Shown here: positions 11,865 through 23,299 of the stretch, piece by piece | How the letters are laid out: each line of letters begins with the position of its first letter | Numbering within the stretch: position 1 is the stretch's first letter | Program-made: the position numbers and the translations under genes | Origin: Diaporthe sp. PMI_573 | Taxonomy: Eukaryota > Ascomycota > Sordariomycetes > Diaporthales > Diaporthaceae | Assembly: GCA_021399435.1 (NCBI GenBank) | Contig: JAJTUP010000186.1 | Location: forward strand, 1-35,711 | Reading direction: 5' to 3' | DNA length: 35,711 bases | Notes under the pieces: generated by a model | The model's database searches: none | Told to the model about the DNA's origin: nothing | What the model saw: the letters and a program-made list of their open reading frames with translations, nothing else

Positions 11865-12357
11865 TGTTATAGACCAACAGGCGTGGCACCCAAGGGACCC
11901 GTTTCAATGACCCCGGCAATTAGAATCAGATGCCACGACGCAGCCCCGCAGGCACTTGAGGGCAAAGTTAGCAAGGTATGCCAAGGCCAGGGTTAGGGTC
12001 AGGGACCTACTAACCAGGGTGGACTAATAAGACTAACGAGCGGTCTAGATAACTACAAGGCTGGACCACACAAGTCAACAAGCGGTCTATACAGTCCATT
12101 ACTAATAATAGATAAAGAGATAGAACATATAAGGACATGGTCATTACTATAGTAGATAGCTTTTATAGAATAAACTCTTTAGTCATTAATCTAAGTATTT
12201 AGTCTAATAACTAGATAGCCTTATAGCTAGTAATTATACTTAGAGAATCATTATGTTTTATACAAGCATAGTCAAGTATTACCTTTACGCTGTATTACTA
12301 ATATAAACCCTATAGGTTACCTACTAAACCCTATAAAGGTTTAGTATAATTATTACA
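11865..12357 (+). repeat. 5' LTR of G2 (493 bp)
   Basis: It begins TGTTATAGACC and ends TATTACA, matching the G1 LTR in inverted orientation. The first ~165 bp (11865-12030) are GC-rich with intact CpG and CpA, whereas the remainder is RIP-mutated like its surroundings. It contains GGGTTAGGG, as does the G1 LTR. Confidence 0.85.
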
Positions 12358-12418
12358 TTTTAACAACTCTTGTTTAGTACAGCTACATGGTTACTAATTG
12401 TGCAATATTAACGATATA

Positions 12419-14606
12419 ATGGTACCTTAGACTCCTACCGCCTCCCAGGTCGCCTAGACCAAGGCTGACCCCATTAAGGAAATGGGTAAATAGATTGGCT
12501 AACTCTAGTAAAAGATTATATATCTCTATACCCTTTAGTAAGCCAAGGCTTTTAAGATAGACAAGCCTAGCCCTTATAAGGGAGACAAGAAAACCCTTTA
12601 GGGGTTCCTCATATAGTGTCGTGCCTACTTTAAACACAACCACCTCTAGTTCGAAACCTATTATGATAAAATCATCTTTACTAGATATTGTCTTAAAGGA
12701 AACATACTTGTATGGTTTAAACTAACTCTAAGGGATTATCTAGAGAATGATGAAAAAGACTAGGATGATAATATTAAGAAAATCTTTAAAACCTTTAACT
12801 ATTTTAAATAAGCTCTTAAAGATGCCTTTAGAGATTCTAATAAAGATAAAACTGCCGAAAGATAACTTATATAGTTTAGGTAGACTGGGTTAACCTTAAC
12901 CTATATAGCCTACTTTAAGCAACTTACTACCTATATTAGCTAGGGAGAGGATATATTTATGAGCTAGTTCTATAAAGGACTTAAGGAGAATGTTAAGGAT
13001 AAAGTTGCTAAGCTAGACTAACCTGACGACTTTGCTAAATATATATCTATGGCTATATGTATTGATAACCGCCTCTTTGAATAAAGGTAGGAATAATAGT
13101 GTAAGATATTTAATAATTTATAGAAGCCTTGAAACTAGCTAAATATAAGAAGGAAGTACTAGTATAGTGGTAACTTCTATAATAACTATTAACCCTAATA
13201 CTAATGAGGATATAATAGTATAGCTAGCAGAACCTATTTAGGCCCTATAGAACTCGATATAGTATAATGAAAACTAACTAGTAAGGAATGCTATAATTGT
13301 GGAAAGCCTGGATACTTTATAAGAAAATGCTGCTAGCCTAAGAAATAATGGAAGCTAGTCCCTAAAGGACGGTAATAGGTTAACATAACCTAACGATAAG
13401 AACTACCTAAATAGTATAGCTACTTATTTAACGAGTAATGCTTAGTATATTTAGAAGGTAGAGCTAACTATATATGTTAACCTAATTTTTGTATAGAATG
13501 TCTAATCTACCTTAATGATAATAAAGAACTAGATAACCTACTACCTATCTCTAAGCAAGTAGTAGATATTAATAAAAAGTATAGAGCCCTTTATTGGACC
13601 TTTTATTTTAACGATTAGTATATATTGTATCTTTTAGAGAAAGAAGCCTCTAGTTAGTTTTCCAGGGAACCCTATTAGGAAAGATAGCTAGTAATAAGAA
13701 GACGAGGACTACTATATAATATAGTAATGAATAATAGCGACTCGGACTATTTAAGTACTAAGTATACTAGAGTAGGAAGCTTTTAGAACAATACCCTAAT
13801 AGACGGCGGTCTGTAGTAGACTGACTAATAACAGCAAGTACAAGAAAACCCTACTAAAAGCTTTAATAAAAACCCTAAAAGATACCTAGGATGTAGTATC
13901 CTTATTACTCTAGATATTAGTACTACTAAAATTACTATTACAGAAATCTAGTTAATTTAGGTAATTAGGGAACTCAGCTAACTACCCGAAAAGTATAGAA
14001 TAGGTAATAAATTATACTTATAGCTAGGATACCTAGAGTATAAGGAAATCTCCTAGGCCTTTTGTGTTTAGAATCTCTACCATACTTACTTTAGGGAAAA
14101 AGCTAAATTTAATTTATTTCCTTGATACTTTAGTAAAGAACCTATTACTAGGGTATATAAAGAAGACAAGCTTTACTACTAGAAACCTAGCAAGTATTAT
14201 AAAGAAAAAGCCTATACTCTTTTTATTTTAAACCCCTAGCTACTTTTAGAATACCTATATAGTAGATGGCAACCCTAGGACTATAGATTACTAGGATGTT
14301 TTATTTATAGAGAATATAAGCTAATAAGCTAGTATAACGACTAAGTAAGGAAATAACATACTATAGAAACCTAGGTTAAGACTTAGTAAGAATTAGGAAA
14401 AGATAATAATTACCTATAAAGGGATAATAGCTAATTAAGGACTATAGGTTCCTATATATAACATAGATAAATAACTATATATATATTCTGCTAAGAGTAG
14501 AAATTAATAAATAGATATATAGTATACTGTTAGATAGTAGTGCTTAGGGTAACTTTATATTATTAAGAATCATTAATAGGGATGAGATTCTATAGTATTA
14601 AAAATA
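12419..14606 (+). pseudogene. gag-protease of G2
   Basis: One frame holds from ATG at 12419 through a CCHC knuckle at 13289 (CYNCGKPGYFIRKC; the His position reads Tyr) to the protease motif LLDSSA near 14531-14545. There is no net indel but many TAG/TAA. The capsid-like part includes KALKIDKPSPYKGDKKTL and YFKQLTTYIS. The DSG active site reads DSS, a G-to-A change. The frame is cut by the G3 insertion shortly after the protease motif. The product would have been the structural polyprotein of the retrotransposon particle. Confidence 0.82.
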
Positions 14607-14920
14607 TAGACACCAAGCCAAGCATAGGTGCGCGTTCTGCTGGCCCCTCTAAGCAAGAGAGAGGAAACTACTAGAGGGCTCCAACATAAAGAAAGAAGAG
14701 ATAATGAAAAAGGGCCGGAAGGGCTACGAAGGCGATAAAAGTAGTAATTAGGTTCTAATCAGATAATGTCACAAGTTATTAAATAATAATAATAGAAGAA
14801 TGAGTTAAATTCTTACTTCAGCCCTTAAGAGGGATAGAAGTATATCCAGTACTTATAGTATAGATAGCCAAGAAAGAAAATTCATCACACTAGCTATATA
14901 AAACACTATACCTTGTAACA
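14607..14920 (-). repeat. 3' LTR of G3
   Basis: It aligns over its length with 27424-27739. Differences are overwhelmingly C/T and G/A, and this copy is the more AT-shifted of the two, so RIP hit the copies unequally. The 5 bases outside are AAATA. Confidence 0.87.
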
Positions 14921-14940
14921 CACCCCTCTCCAGCCCTTTA
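14921..14940 (-). other. Polypurine tract of G3
   Basis: Read on the minus strand, the bases just before the LTR are AAAGGGCTGGAGAGGGGTG. This purine-rich tract abuts TGTTAC, sets the element's orientation and marks the left repeat as the 3' LTR. Confidence 0.7.
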
Positions 14941-15699
14941 CTCCCCAGAATAGAAGGGTTAATTAAACTATTTATCCACCATTCTAATTAGTTCCCTCTT
15001 ATATCCCTACAGCACTTAGCTTACTAGTCTCAGGCTATTACCTAGTTAATAGTATTCTAAGTATTACCTTTATAATATACTTAAACAATATAAGTCTATC
15101 CGTGAAACTCTAGCTATATAATAGGTATTAAAACCCATTCTATTACCCTCCTTATAGTTATATAATAGTAAGCCTAAGTATTATAAGCTCTAATCTAATT
15201 ATATTAAGCTTTCTATTTATTATTTATCTTAATACTATTAGGCTCTATACTCTAATATCCGTTAATCTAGTAAAACCTTATACTTATCCTCATAATAGGT
15301 AGTTATAATCTAACCATTTTAGTATAAATAAAGGACTATTTATCTCTTATATTTAGTTATTTTATTATTAAGGAAAGTAGCTACTCTAATTATATATAAG
15401 AGACTCTATAGTTAATTAGGTAGTATAAATTAATACATCTAACCTAGTTTTCTATTTCTTTTATAATTATTTTAGTTAGTAGTTATTTTATAGATAGTAG
15501 AGGTAGATTTATATAAAGCTCTACATTATAAAATCTCTTCTTAATAAGTTCTAGCTAGGAGATTAGATTATACTTCTTCTTTACCTCCCGGAAATTATCA
15601 AGGCTAATTAAAAGGTAGTTAATAGATTTTCAAAGACTATACCTAAGTCTATTTAGCTCTAATCAGATAGTAAATATCTATATCTAGACTATTATTTCT

Positions 15700-17465
15700 T
15701 TAAGAGAAAGCCCTATAAGAGGATTCTAGGCTAAGTTTAAGCTCTTCTAGTTACTAAACTCCTAGTTATTCCTTCCCCTATTTTCTTAAAAGAAGAAAGC
15801 TATATAGTTAGCTACCTACCAGCTATAGTTAGTAAAGCTTATCTAGGGTAAAATAGCAACTCTAATTACTCTAGGCTCCTTTACCTTAGGACATCCTTCC
15901 TTAATAAAGCTCTTATAGATAGTTATAATCCTTCTATAGTTATGGTTTTACTCTCCTATATTTAGGTAGGTATTAATAGACCTAAGGTAATTAGTAGTAT
16001 AATTATAGATTCTAAGGGTAAAGTACCTAGGTATGTATATTAGCATAATAATAAACTAGTACTCTAGTATTAGTTATAACTATTTAAAGTTAAGATAGGC
16101 TAGCTAATTATAAGAAATAATAAAGTAACTAATAAATATAATGTTAATAAAGTTAAGAAGCTATTATCTAATTAGGGCTAAGATATAGTTACTTTAAAGC
16201 TCTTTATTTTAAGCTAGGAGTCCCTTAATATCTACTAGGTTTAGAGCTAAGTATACTTAATATTTACTAAAAAAATTTTATAACCTAGGTAGTAATTAGA
16301 GCTTAGGGTATATATTAATACCTAGAAAGTAGTTAGTAACTATCTTTTATACCTAATTACTTATAATAGTATAATTAATATTAAAAAATAAAGGCTTATT
16401 CTTATATTCTATTAGCTAAACTTGTCTAATCTTAAGCCTATATATAAGGATTTAAGTCTTAAATAGGTTGTAGAAAAGATCTATACTAGCCTTATAGCTA
16501 AAGTTATAATAGTTTTAGACATTAACTAGATTAGGGAAACAGATATTAGATAGTTATATACTAAAGTTATCGTAGAAGGGTAGTCGCAATAGTTAGATAG
16601 TAGGGTTAACCTAATTAGTAATAGAGATAGGCTTAACTAATAGAATTAAGGTATCTAGGTTGATTTCCTCTAGGTTGATTTCCTCCCCTAAGGAAATGCT
16701 AGGCGAGGGTCTAGGAGATCCATAGTAGGAGAGAGCTACCTACAAAGTCCTAATTATACAAGTATTAGACCTAGAACAATGGCTAGACCTGCCCCTTCTT
16801 AACTACTTATTACTTATAATGGCTTTCTAATTACCTATAAGTATAGTAAGAAGTATAAGGGAATTAAGTAGGTAATAAAAAGGAGGAGTAAAGTATAGGG
16901 AAAGTAGTAAGAAAGCTTATACCCCTAGGGGATACTATATAGGTAATCAAGTAAAGAGGTTAATATTATAAAAAGGGTAGCTTTACTACTTGGAAGTTAT
17001 GAGAAGGATAAAATATAGTAGTAATATATCTTACCTAAATTAGTTCTTTAATACTACTAAAGGCTTTAGATATAGTTAATTAGAAACTAGAAAGTAGCTA
17101 AAAGAAATTTATAGGTATTAGTTAGAAAGGTTTTGAGGAAAGGTTATATTAAGTATTACAGGGTTTTTATAGACTAGTAAAAGCACTACTTTTTATAAAT
17201 TACTTATATCTATTAGTTATTTTCTATCCCTTCTACTTTCCTTTAGGTATTAGAGTAGTCTAAGTATTTATTTAGGTAAGTAGCTGAGGTTAGTAAATTA
17301 CTAGGCCTCTCAGGTACTCTCTCATACTCTTTAAAAACCTCCTCTCTCTTTTACTAATTCTATTTAACCTTTTTTTATAATACCAACTTTCTACTACTTA
17401 GGGTATTACTTTATTATTTTAATTAGATACTAAATAAGCTTCCTAAACTAAATCTCACTCCTATA
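15700..17465 (+). pseudogene. Antisense ORF of unknown function in G3
   Basis: A plus-strand frame (coordinates divisible by three) stays collinear from about 15950, probably earlier, to about 17465, broken only by TAG/TAA that mostly stand for Gln codons. It reads like a genuine Gln-rich protein: GINRPKVISSIIIDSKGKV, NNKVTNKYNVNKVKKLL, VVEKIYTSLIAKVIIVLDIN, RPRTMARPAPSQLLITYNGF. It runs opposite to gag-pol. A 15-bp tandem duplication (16656-16685) repeats VDFLQ. I recognise no domain. It could be the first part of the same antisense gene as the Cys-rich frame downstream, or a separate gene. The start is not defined. Confidence 0.4.
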
Positions 17466-17479
17466 CTACTATCTTCCTT

Positions 17480-18406
17480 CTCTTATCCTTTAAAATATCT
17501 TCCTATACTCCCTAGAATCCTGATAAGAAAGGAAAGGAAAAGGAGAAAAGTAAGTAGGAGCCTGCTTGTCCCTTGTATAAGTTTAACTACCCTAAACTAA
17601 TTATTAACCATAGTATTTATACTACCTTTATAAACTAAGGTATACTTCTATAAAATATTATCCTTAAGTCTAAACTCTATATCTCCTTTACTTAAAATAT
17701 CTCTATCTATACCCTAATTAGTTATAGTATAAATTAGTATATTATATGGCTTTTATCTAAGCTTACTATTAAGAAGATTATAATTAACCTCTTTATTCTT
17801 TTTTTACTAAACAAGGATTATAATTTCCTCTATAAGTACCTTTAAATACTAATATAGATAGGTACTAATAAGGTCTTTGTTAAGAAGGTTAATAGTAAGC
17901 TGTATAGAAAGTATATATTTAATCTATACTAATTAGATAATAAGTACTGTGCCCCTGCCCTTTTTATTGCCTTTTTTAGTTATTAAAATACTTCTCCCTG
18001 TAAGTATTGTCTTGTATATATATCTTGGAACTTTAACTATAGGGTCTTTATTATAGTTTCTTTCTTTAAGTATTAAAGTATCCCTGGTTTTAAAAAAGGC
18101 GTATATGTTAACTATCTTTACTATATTAAAGGTAGTAACTATACTTTTAATAAGGATTTCTATATTTTTACTATTAAGGCTACCACTGCTCTGCTTGATT
18201 ATAAACTTGAGGGTACTCTTTAATTAGAACTTACCTTAAGTAAATTTACCTAGGTTGATAAGAAATTTAACTTTAATGAAGTAAGGAAAGAAGTAATTAG
18301 AAAGGTAAAGGGTTTTCAACCTAGACCTAAGAAGCTAAAGCCTAAAGAAAAGAGGTTCTAGGAGTAATTTAGGAAAAGAATTAGAGTAAAAAGTTATATA
18401 AGGTAA
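17480..18406 (+). pseudogene. Antisense Cys-rich (DUF3716-like) ORF in G3
   Basis: This plus-strand frame ends at TAA 18404-18406, tail-to-tail with the integrase of the host element. It starts in a Lys/Glu-rich stretch (KKGKEKEKSK), then a long middle part, then the Cys region: SPCKYCLV, followed by KYQSIPGFKKGVYVNY and LYYIKGSNYTF. If the Tyr codons TAT are RIP products of TGT, this gives C-x-S-I-P-G-F-x2-G-V-C-V-N-C-x6-G-x2-C-T-F. That is the pattern of a Cys-rich fungal domain I recall as DUF3716. A basic tail follows (FQPRPKKLKPKEKR). The frame has RIP-type stops only. Function is unknown; zinc or nucleic-acid binding is a guess from the Cys pattern. Confidence 0.55.
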
Positions 18407-18849
18407 TAGATATTAGGTTTATAGAACTACTACTCTCTACTCTTGCGATAAGTAATTAATTTCAAATTTTATATATTATATAATAGTAAAATAAATATAA
18501 ACTAGGTTTTAATTAGAGTAAAATAAATGTTATAGGGTAATAAATGAAAGAAAAGGAGCCTAGTAAAAAAAAAATATTTAAATATAAAGAAAATAATTAG
18601 TCTATAGCGGATTACCAGTCTTGGTGTGTTATAGATAAGAATATCCCCCCCCTTGGAATAATAAAATAAAGGTGAAATTATATTAAATAAAAATAAATAT
18701 TTAAAAAACAAGCTAATAATCTAATTAGTAAGGGTTACTTGTCTTAATTATTAGAATATTAATATACTAGTTGAATTATAGTGGTTAGTAAGGTAGCTAC
18801 TATATTTAAGATTATATTATAATACTAAAATATAAGGTTTCTAAGTCTT

Positions 18850-20400
18850 TAGAGGAGGATGTAGAAATAGGTTTTATTAACTATAAGATGTCTATAGGTA
18901 TTTATTAAGGTAAAATATCTAAAAAGTCTTAATACTAATTAGAATCTTTTCTATTATCCTTAATCTCTATGTTGGTAATAGACGAGAATGGGTCTAAAAA
19001 AGTATTATATAGTTATGTTTACTAGAGCTTGTGGCTTATAGTTTTTATCTTAAGCGGGTTTTTTATCTATAATAATGATACTTTTAGCTCCTAAATCCTA
19101 TTATATTTAATAAACTTTTTTAGCCTTTAAGGTAAATATATCCTACTAACTTTAGCTCTATCTAGTGTTTAAAGCTTATATATATTGTTTAGGGAAATAG
19201 AGTTAATAATGTATAGACTAAACTATTAGTATATTAGCTTTCTAAATAAGGAGTAATTAGTTTTCTATTACTTATTAATAATAAGAACGAGGTTGTCTTT
19301 CTTTAGAGGCGTTAGTTTTAAAAACCTATAATAAGTATCTCTAGTAGCTACTTATTATCTAAACTTAGTAACTAATTCCTATACTAATTTTATATTTTTA
19401 GTTAAATTAAGAAGGGACTTAAGATAATAGTATAAGGCTTCTTAAGGTAATATATATAGCTTCTATACTTATACTCTCTAGGTTAGAATGTTGGTTTCTA
19501 TTAAGATGATAAGATTATACCTATAGAGGAGGTAAAACAGGCTTTTCCTATATAAATACCTTAATAATATATGATTAGAAAAGAGGGTGTATAGAAGAAT
19601 GTATCTCTATTCTTTTACGCTATCTTCCATTATCTTAATCAATATAGCTATAAGAGTAAAATATCTATATTTAATAATTCTATTTATTTATAAGTTATAT
19701 ACTAAAAGAAGGATTTATCTAACTCTAATTAGTTAAAGATATTATATAAATTTCCCTATATTCTCTCTACCTTTATTAACAACAGCTTTAAAAGGTAGCC
19801 CCTACTTAAGTAAAATATACTAGATAAAGAATTTCTTTATATTCTTAGTATTAGTAATTCTAAAAGATATAGCTTTAACCTAGCTAGTAAGATTATAATA
19901 GGCTTTTATTAACTTATTATAGCCCTAATTAAAAAGCAAGTATTAGACATTAATATAAATCTTTATAAATAGCTAGTTAGAAATAATTAGAATAATTCCA
20001 TTATTATAAACTCTAACACTCTATCTTATATATTTTAGGTATTTAGCTATAGTGTTCTTAATGTTAGTATATATACCCTTCTAGTAATATATAGTATAGA
20101 TTTAGGAATATATTATATCTTATTCTTAATAACCTAAAGAAGTATATATATTTTTAATAATCTATAACTTTAGATCAAGATTATTAACAACTCTTAGTTA
20201 TTTAAGGCCTTTCTTAAGTAACTACTAGAGGATTCCTTTATAAAAGGTAAAACAGTAAGCTGTTTTCTTAAAGATCTATAATTATAAAGATAAAAGTTCT
20301 TATAGTATAATATTATCCTAAAGATATACTATAATATTCTTAGATTATTTAAACTAAAAGTAAATATCATTAAGTATAGGGCTCTAATTAGCTTTAACTA
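18850..20400 (-). pseudogene. Integrase of G3
   Basis: Minus-strand reading gives GYNKLIKAYYNLTS and ISFRITNTKNIKKFF, then LPFKAVVNKGRENIGKF, the second Asp-containing block with Asp read as Asn. It continues through the region after the catalytic Glu to a C-terminal segment with LDRAKVSRIYLPQRLKKFI-like spacing near 19100. This is the usual gypsy integrase tail. Stops are many. The C-terminus shows no chromodomain that I can see, unlike G1. Confidence 0.72.
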
Positions 20401-20631
20401 TAGCTATATATCTAAAAGTTATTTTATACTAGTTTTTAATGTTTCCTTTAATTACCTATTATTATTATTAAATAACCCTAGAAGTTTATAAGACAGAGCA
20501 TTAGCTATTATATTTTCTATCCCCTTTATATACTAAACTATAAAGTTATAGGTCCTAATTACTACTAGCTATCTTATTATAAGAGTACTAGGTATATTTA
20601 TCACAGCTCCCTTTAGTTACTAAACAAGAAT

Positions 20632-21797
20632 ATTTAAATCTATTTCTAAAAAAAAGTATATACTATAAATATAAAACTATAAGTATCTAATTATATAGAA
20701 AACTACCCTATATTCTCTCTTTATAGCATTATATAGCTTTTCTATATTTATCTAAGCTCTACTCTTATACCTTATAAAATATTAGACACTATCTTTTTCT
20801 TATATAAAACAAGCTTCCTATCCTTAGAAACTTATATTAACTATAAGAATAATATTTCCTTAGCTATAGTTAATATTAATTAGATATAGTTTAGTTATAA
20901 TAGTTATTTTTAATATATCTATAGCTTTTTAGTATTCTTCTAACTAATAAAATAGTACCCTTTTCTTAAAAGGTTAAAGAGTAGTCTAGTAATAATCCTA
21001 TAAAATAGTATCTATACCTAGTAATAGTTAATAAGGCTAATAAAAAAACAGACCTAAAAAATATTCTTATAGCTTTCTCATTTTCTAATTTTAATAATCT
21101 TTTTATTTACTAGTACTTAGCTAAAAGTACTATATATATATCTAATAATATTAGTTTAATACTTACACTATTCTAACTTATAGGTATTAATAACCATACT
21201 AGCTAGTTCTATATTATAGAGGACGTTATTAAGATTCTTAATATATTCTACTATATATCTTCTAACTCTAGGTAGATTAGAAATCTCCTCGTTATTATAA
21301 TCTATATCAAGACCTCTAATAGCTACATTATCTAGAAAAAGTCTATAGATTAAAGAAATTAAGTTATATAATAGCTATACTATGTATTGTAATAAACTAG
21401 GCTATAGAATTAGTAGTACCTATAGGTAGGCTATATTATTAAAATAATCTAATTAGTATTATAAAGGTTATTATATTATAGCTCTTCTTATTAAGCTTAA
21501 CCTAATTATAGCTTAAAAAGAAATCTAGAAGAGAGAGAATCTTATATATTATAAATTCTTCTATAAATTTATCTACTACTAAAAGTATAAAGGTATCTCT
21601 AATTATAACCCTATTTCCTTTAGAGATATTATTAATTAGTTAGTACCCTAAGTTCTTTTTTTTAACTAGAAACCAGCTATTTTAATATACTATATAAGAT
21701 TCCTTAATAACACTACTTATCTTTCTTTCTCTTAGTATTTTAATAGCTATTACTCTAAAGGCTCTAGGTAACTTAATTATCTTTACCCTAATAGGCC
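20632..21797 (-). repeat. Tandem duplication unit, copy A
   Basis: It is a direct repeat of 21798-22962 with an offset of about 1165 bp, starting ATTTAAATCTATTTCTAA in both copies. Differences are nearly all transitions, so the duplication existed before or during RIP. On the element's strand this is the downstream copy and joins to RNase H. Confidence 0.88.
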
Positions 21798-22962
21798 ATT
21801 TAAATCTATTTCTAAGAAGAAGTATATATTATAAATATAGAAACTATAGGCGTCTAATTATATAGAGAACTACCCTATATTTTCTCTTTATAGTGTTGTA
21901 TAGCTTTTCTATATTATCTACGCTTTATTCTCGTACCTTATAAGATATAAGAGACTATCTTTGTCCTATATAAGATAAGCTTCTTATCCTTAAGACTTAT
22001 AGTAACTATAAGGATAATATTTCCTTAGCTATAGTTAATATTAATTAGATATAGTTTAGTTATAATAGTTACTGTTAATATATCTATAGCTTTCTAATAT
22101 TCTTCTGACTAGTAAAATGGTACTCCTTTCTTAAGGAGGTTAAAGAGTGGCCTAGTAATAATCTTATAGAACGGTATCTATACCTAGTAATAGTAATAAG
22201 GCTAATAAAGGAGTAGACCTGAAAAATATTCTAATAGCTTTTTTATTTTTTAATCTTAATGATCTTTTTGTTTACTAGTACTTAGCTAAGAGTACTATAT
22301 ATATATTTAATAATATTAGTTTAATACTTATACTATTCTAACTTATAGGTATTAATAGCTATACTAGCTAGTTCTATATTGTAGAGAATGTTGTTAAGAT
22401 TCTTAATATATTTTACTATATATCTTCTAACTCTAGGTAGATTAGGAATTTCCTTGTTATTATAATCTATGTTAGGACCTCTAATAGCTATATTATCTAG
22501 AAAAGGTCTATAGATTAAGGGAATTAAGTTATATAATAGCTATACTATATATTATATAAACTAGGCTATAGAATTAGTAGTACCTATAAGTAGGCTATAT
22601 TATTGAAATAACCTAATTAGTGTTATAAAGGTTGTTATATCGTGGCTCTTCTTATTAAGCTTTACCTAATCATAGCCTAAGAAGAAATCTAAAAGAGAGA
22701 GAATCTTATATATTATAAATTCCTCTATAAATTCATCTACTACTAGAGGTATAAAGGCGTCTCTAATTATAACCTTATTTCCTTTAAAGATGTTATTAAT
22801 TAGCTAGTACCCTGAGTCCTTTTTCTTAACTAGGAACTAGCTATTTTAATATACTATGTAAGATTCCTTGATAATACTACTTACCTCTCTTTTTCTTAGT
22901 ATTTTAATAGCTATTACTCTAAGGGCTCTAGGTAACTTAATTATCTTTACTTAGTAGGCCTT
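21798..22962 (-). repeat. Tandem duplication unit, copy B
   Basis: This is the upstream copy on the element's strand, continuing from the RT N-terminal region. The end near 22950-22960 (CTTTACTTAGTAGGCC) corresponds to 21781-21797 in the other copy (CTTTACCCTAATAGGCC). Confidence 0.88.
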
Positions 22963-23299
22963 GTATAGTATGGTTTTAATTATTTAAGGTAAAGTAATAT
23001 CTATATTGATTTAAGATATATAAGACTAGTTCTAGGTAAGGGCCTTTTCTTTATTAAATAAGAGATAGGTAAATATATTTTTTTCCTTAGTTAAAAAGCT
23101 ATCATAGTTATTCTTCATAATTTATTCTAAGTAATTAGGAGTAAGTCGAGATCTCCTCTTAATCTTAGAGAATTTTAGCCATATCTAGGGGTTATATTTA
23201 TGTTTATAGTTCTAGTTTATAATATCCCTGATTTCTACTTCATAGCTTGGCTTCTAGTTAATCGTTCTCTCTAGAACTAATCTATTAAATAGGTAATCG

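Larger units (their letters stand above)
11865..14606 (+). mobile_element. G2: partial chromodomain-type Ty3/gypsy element
   Basis: The plus-strand element has its 5' LTR at 11865-12357, then one long RIP-degraded gag-protease frame. It is the same family as G1 but in opposite orientation, starting exactly where G1 gag breaks. It is cut at 14606 by the G3 LTR. The rest of G2 is not found after G3 ends at 27739. Confidence 0.85.

Noticed and set aside
3793..12357. Large inverted repeat read as one composite transposon
   Set aside because: The inverted ends are LTRs of two separate gypsy insertions (G1 minus, G2 plus); internal gag content proves two elements head to head.
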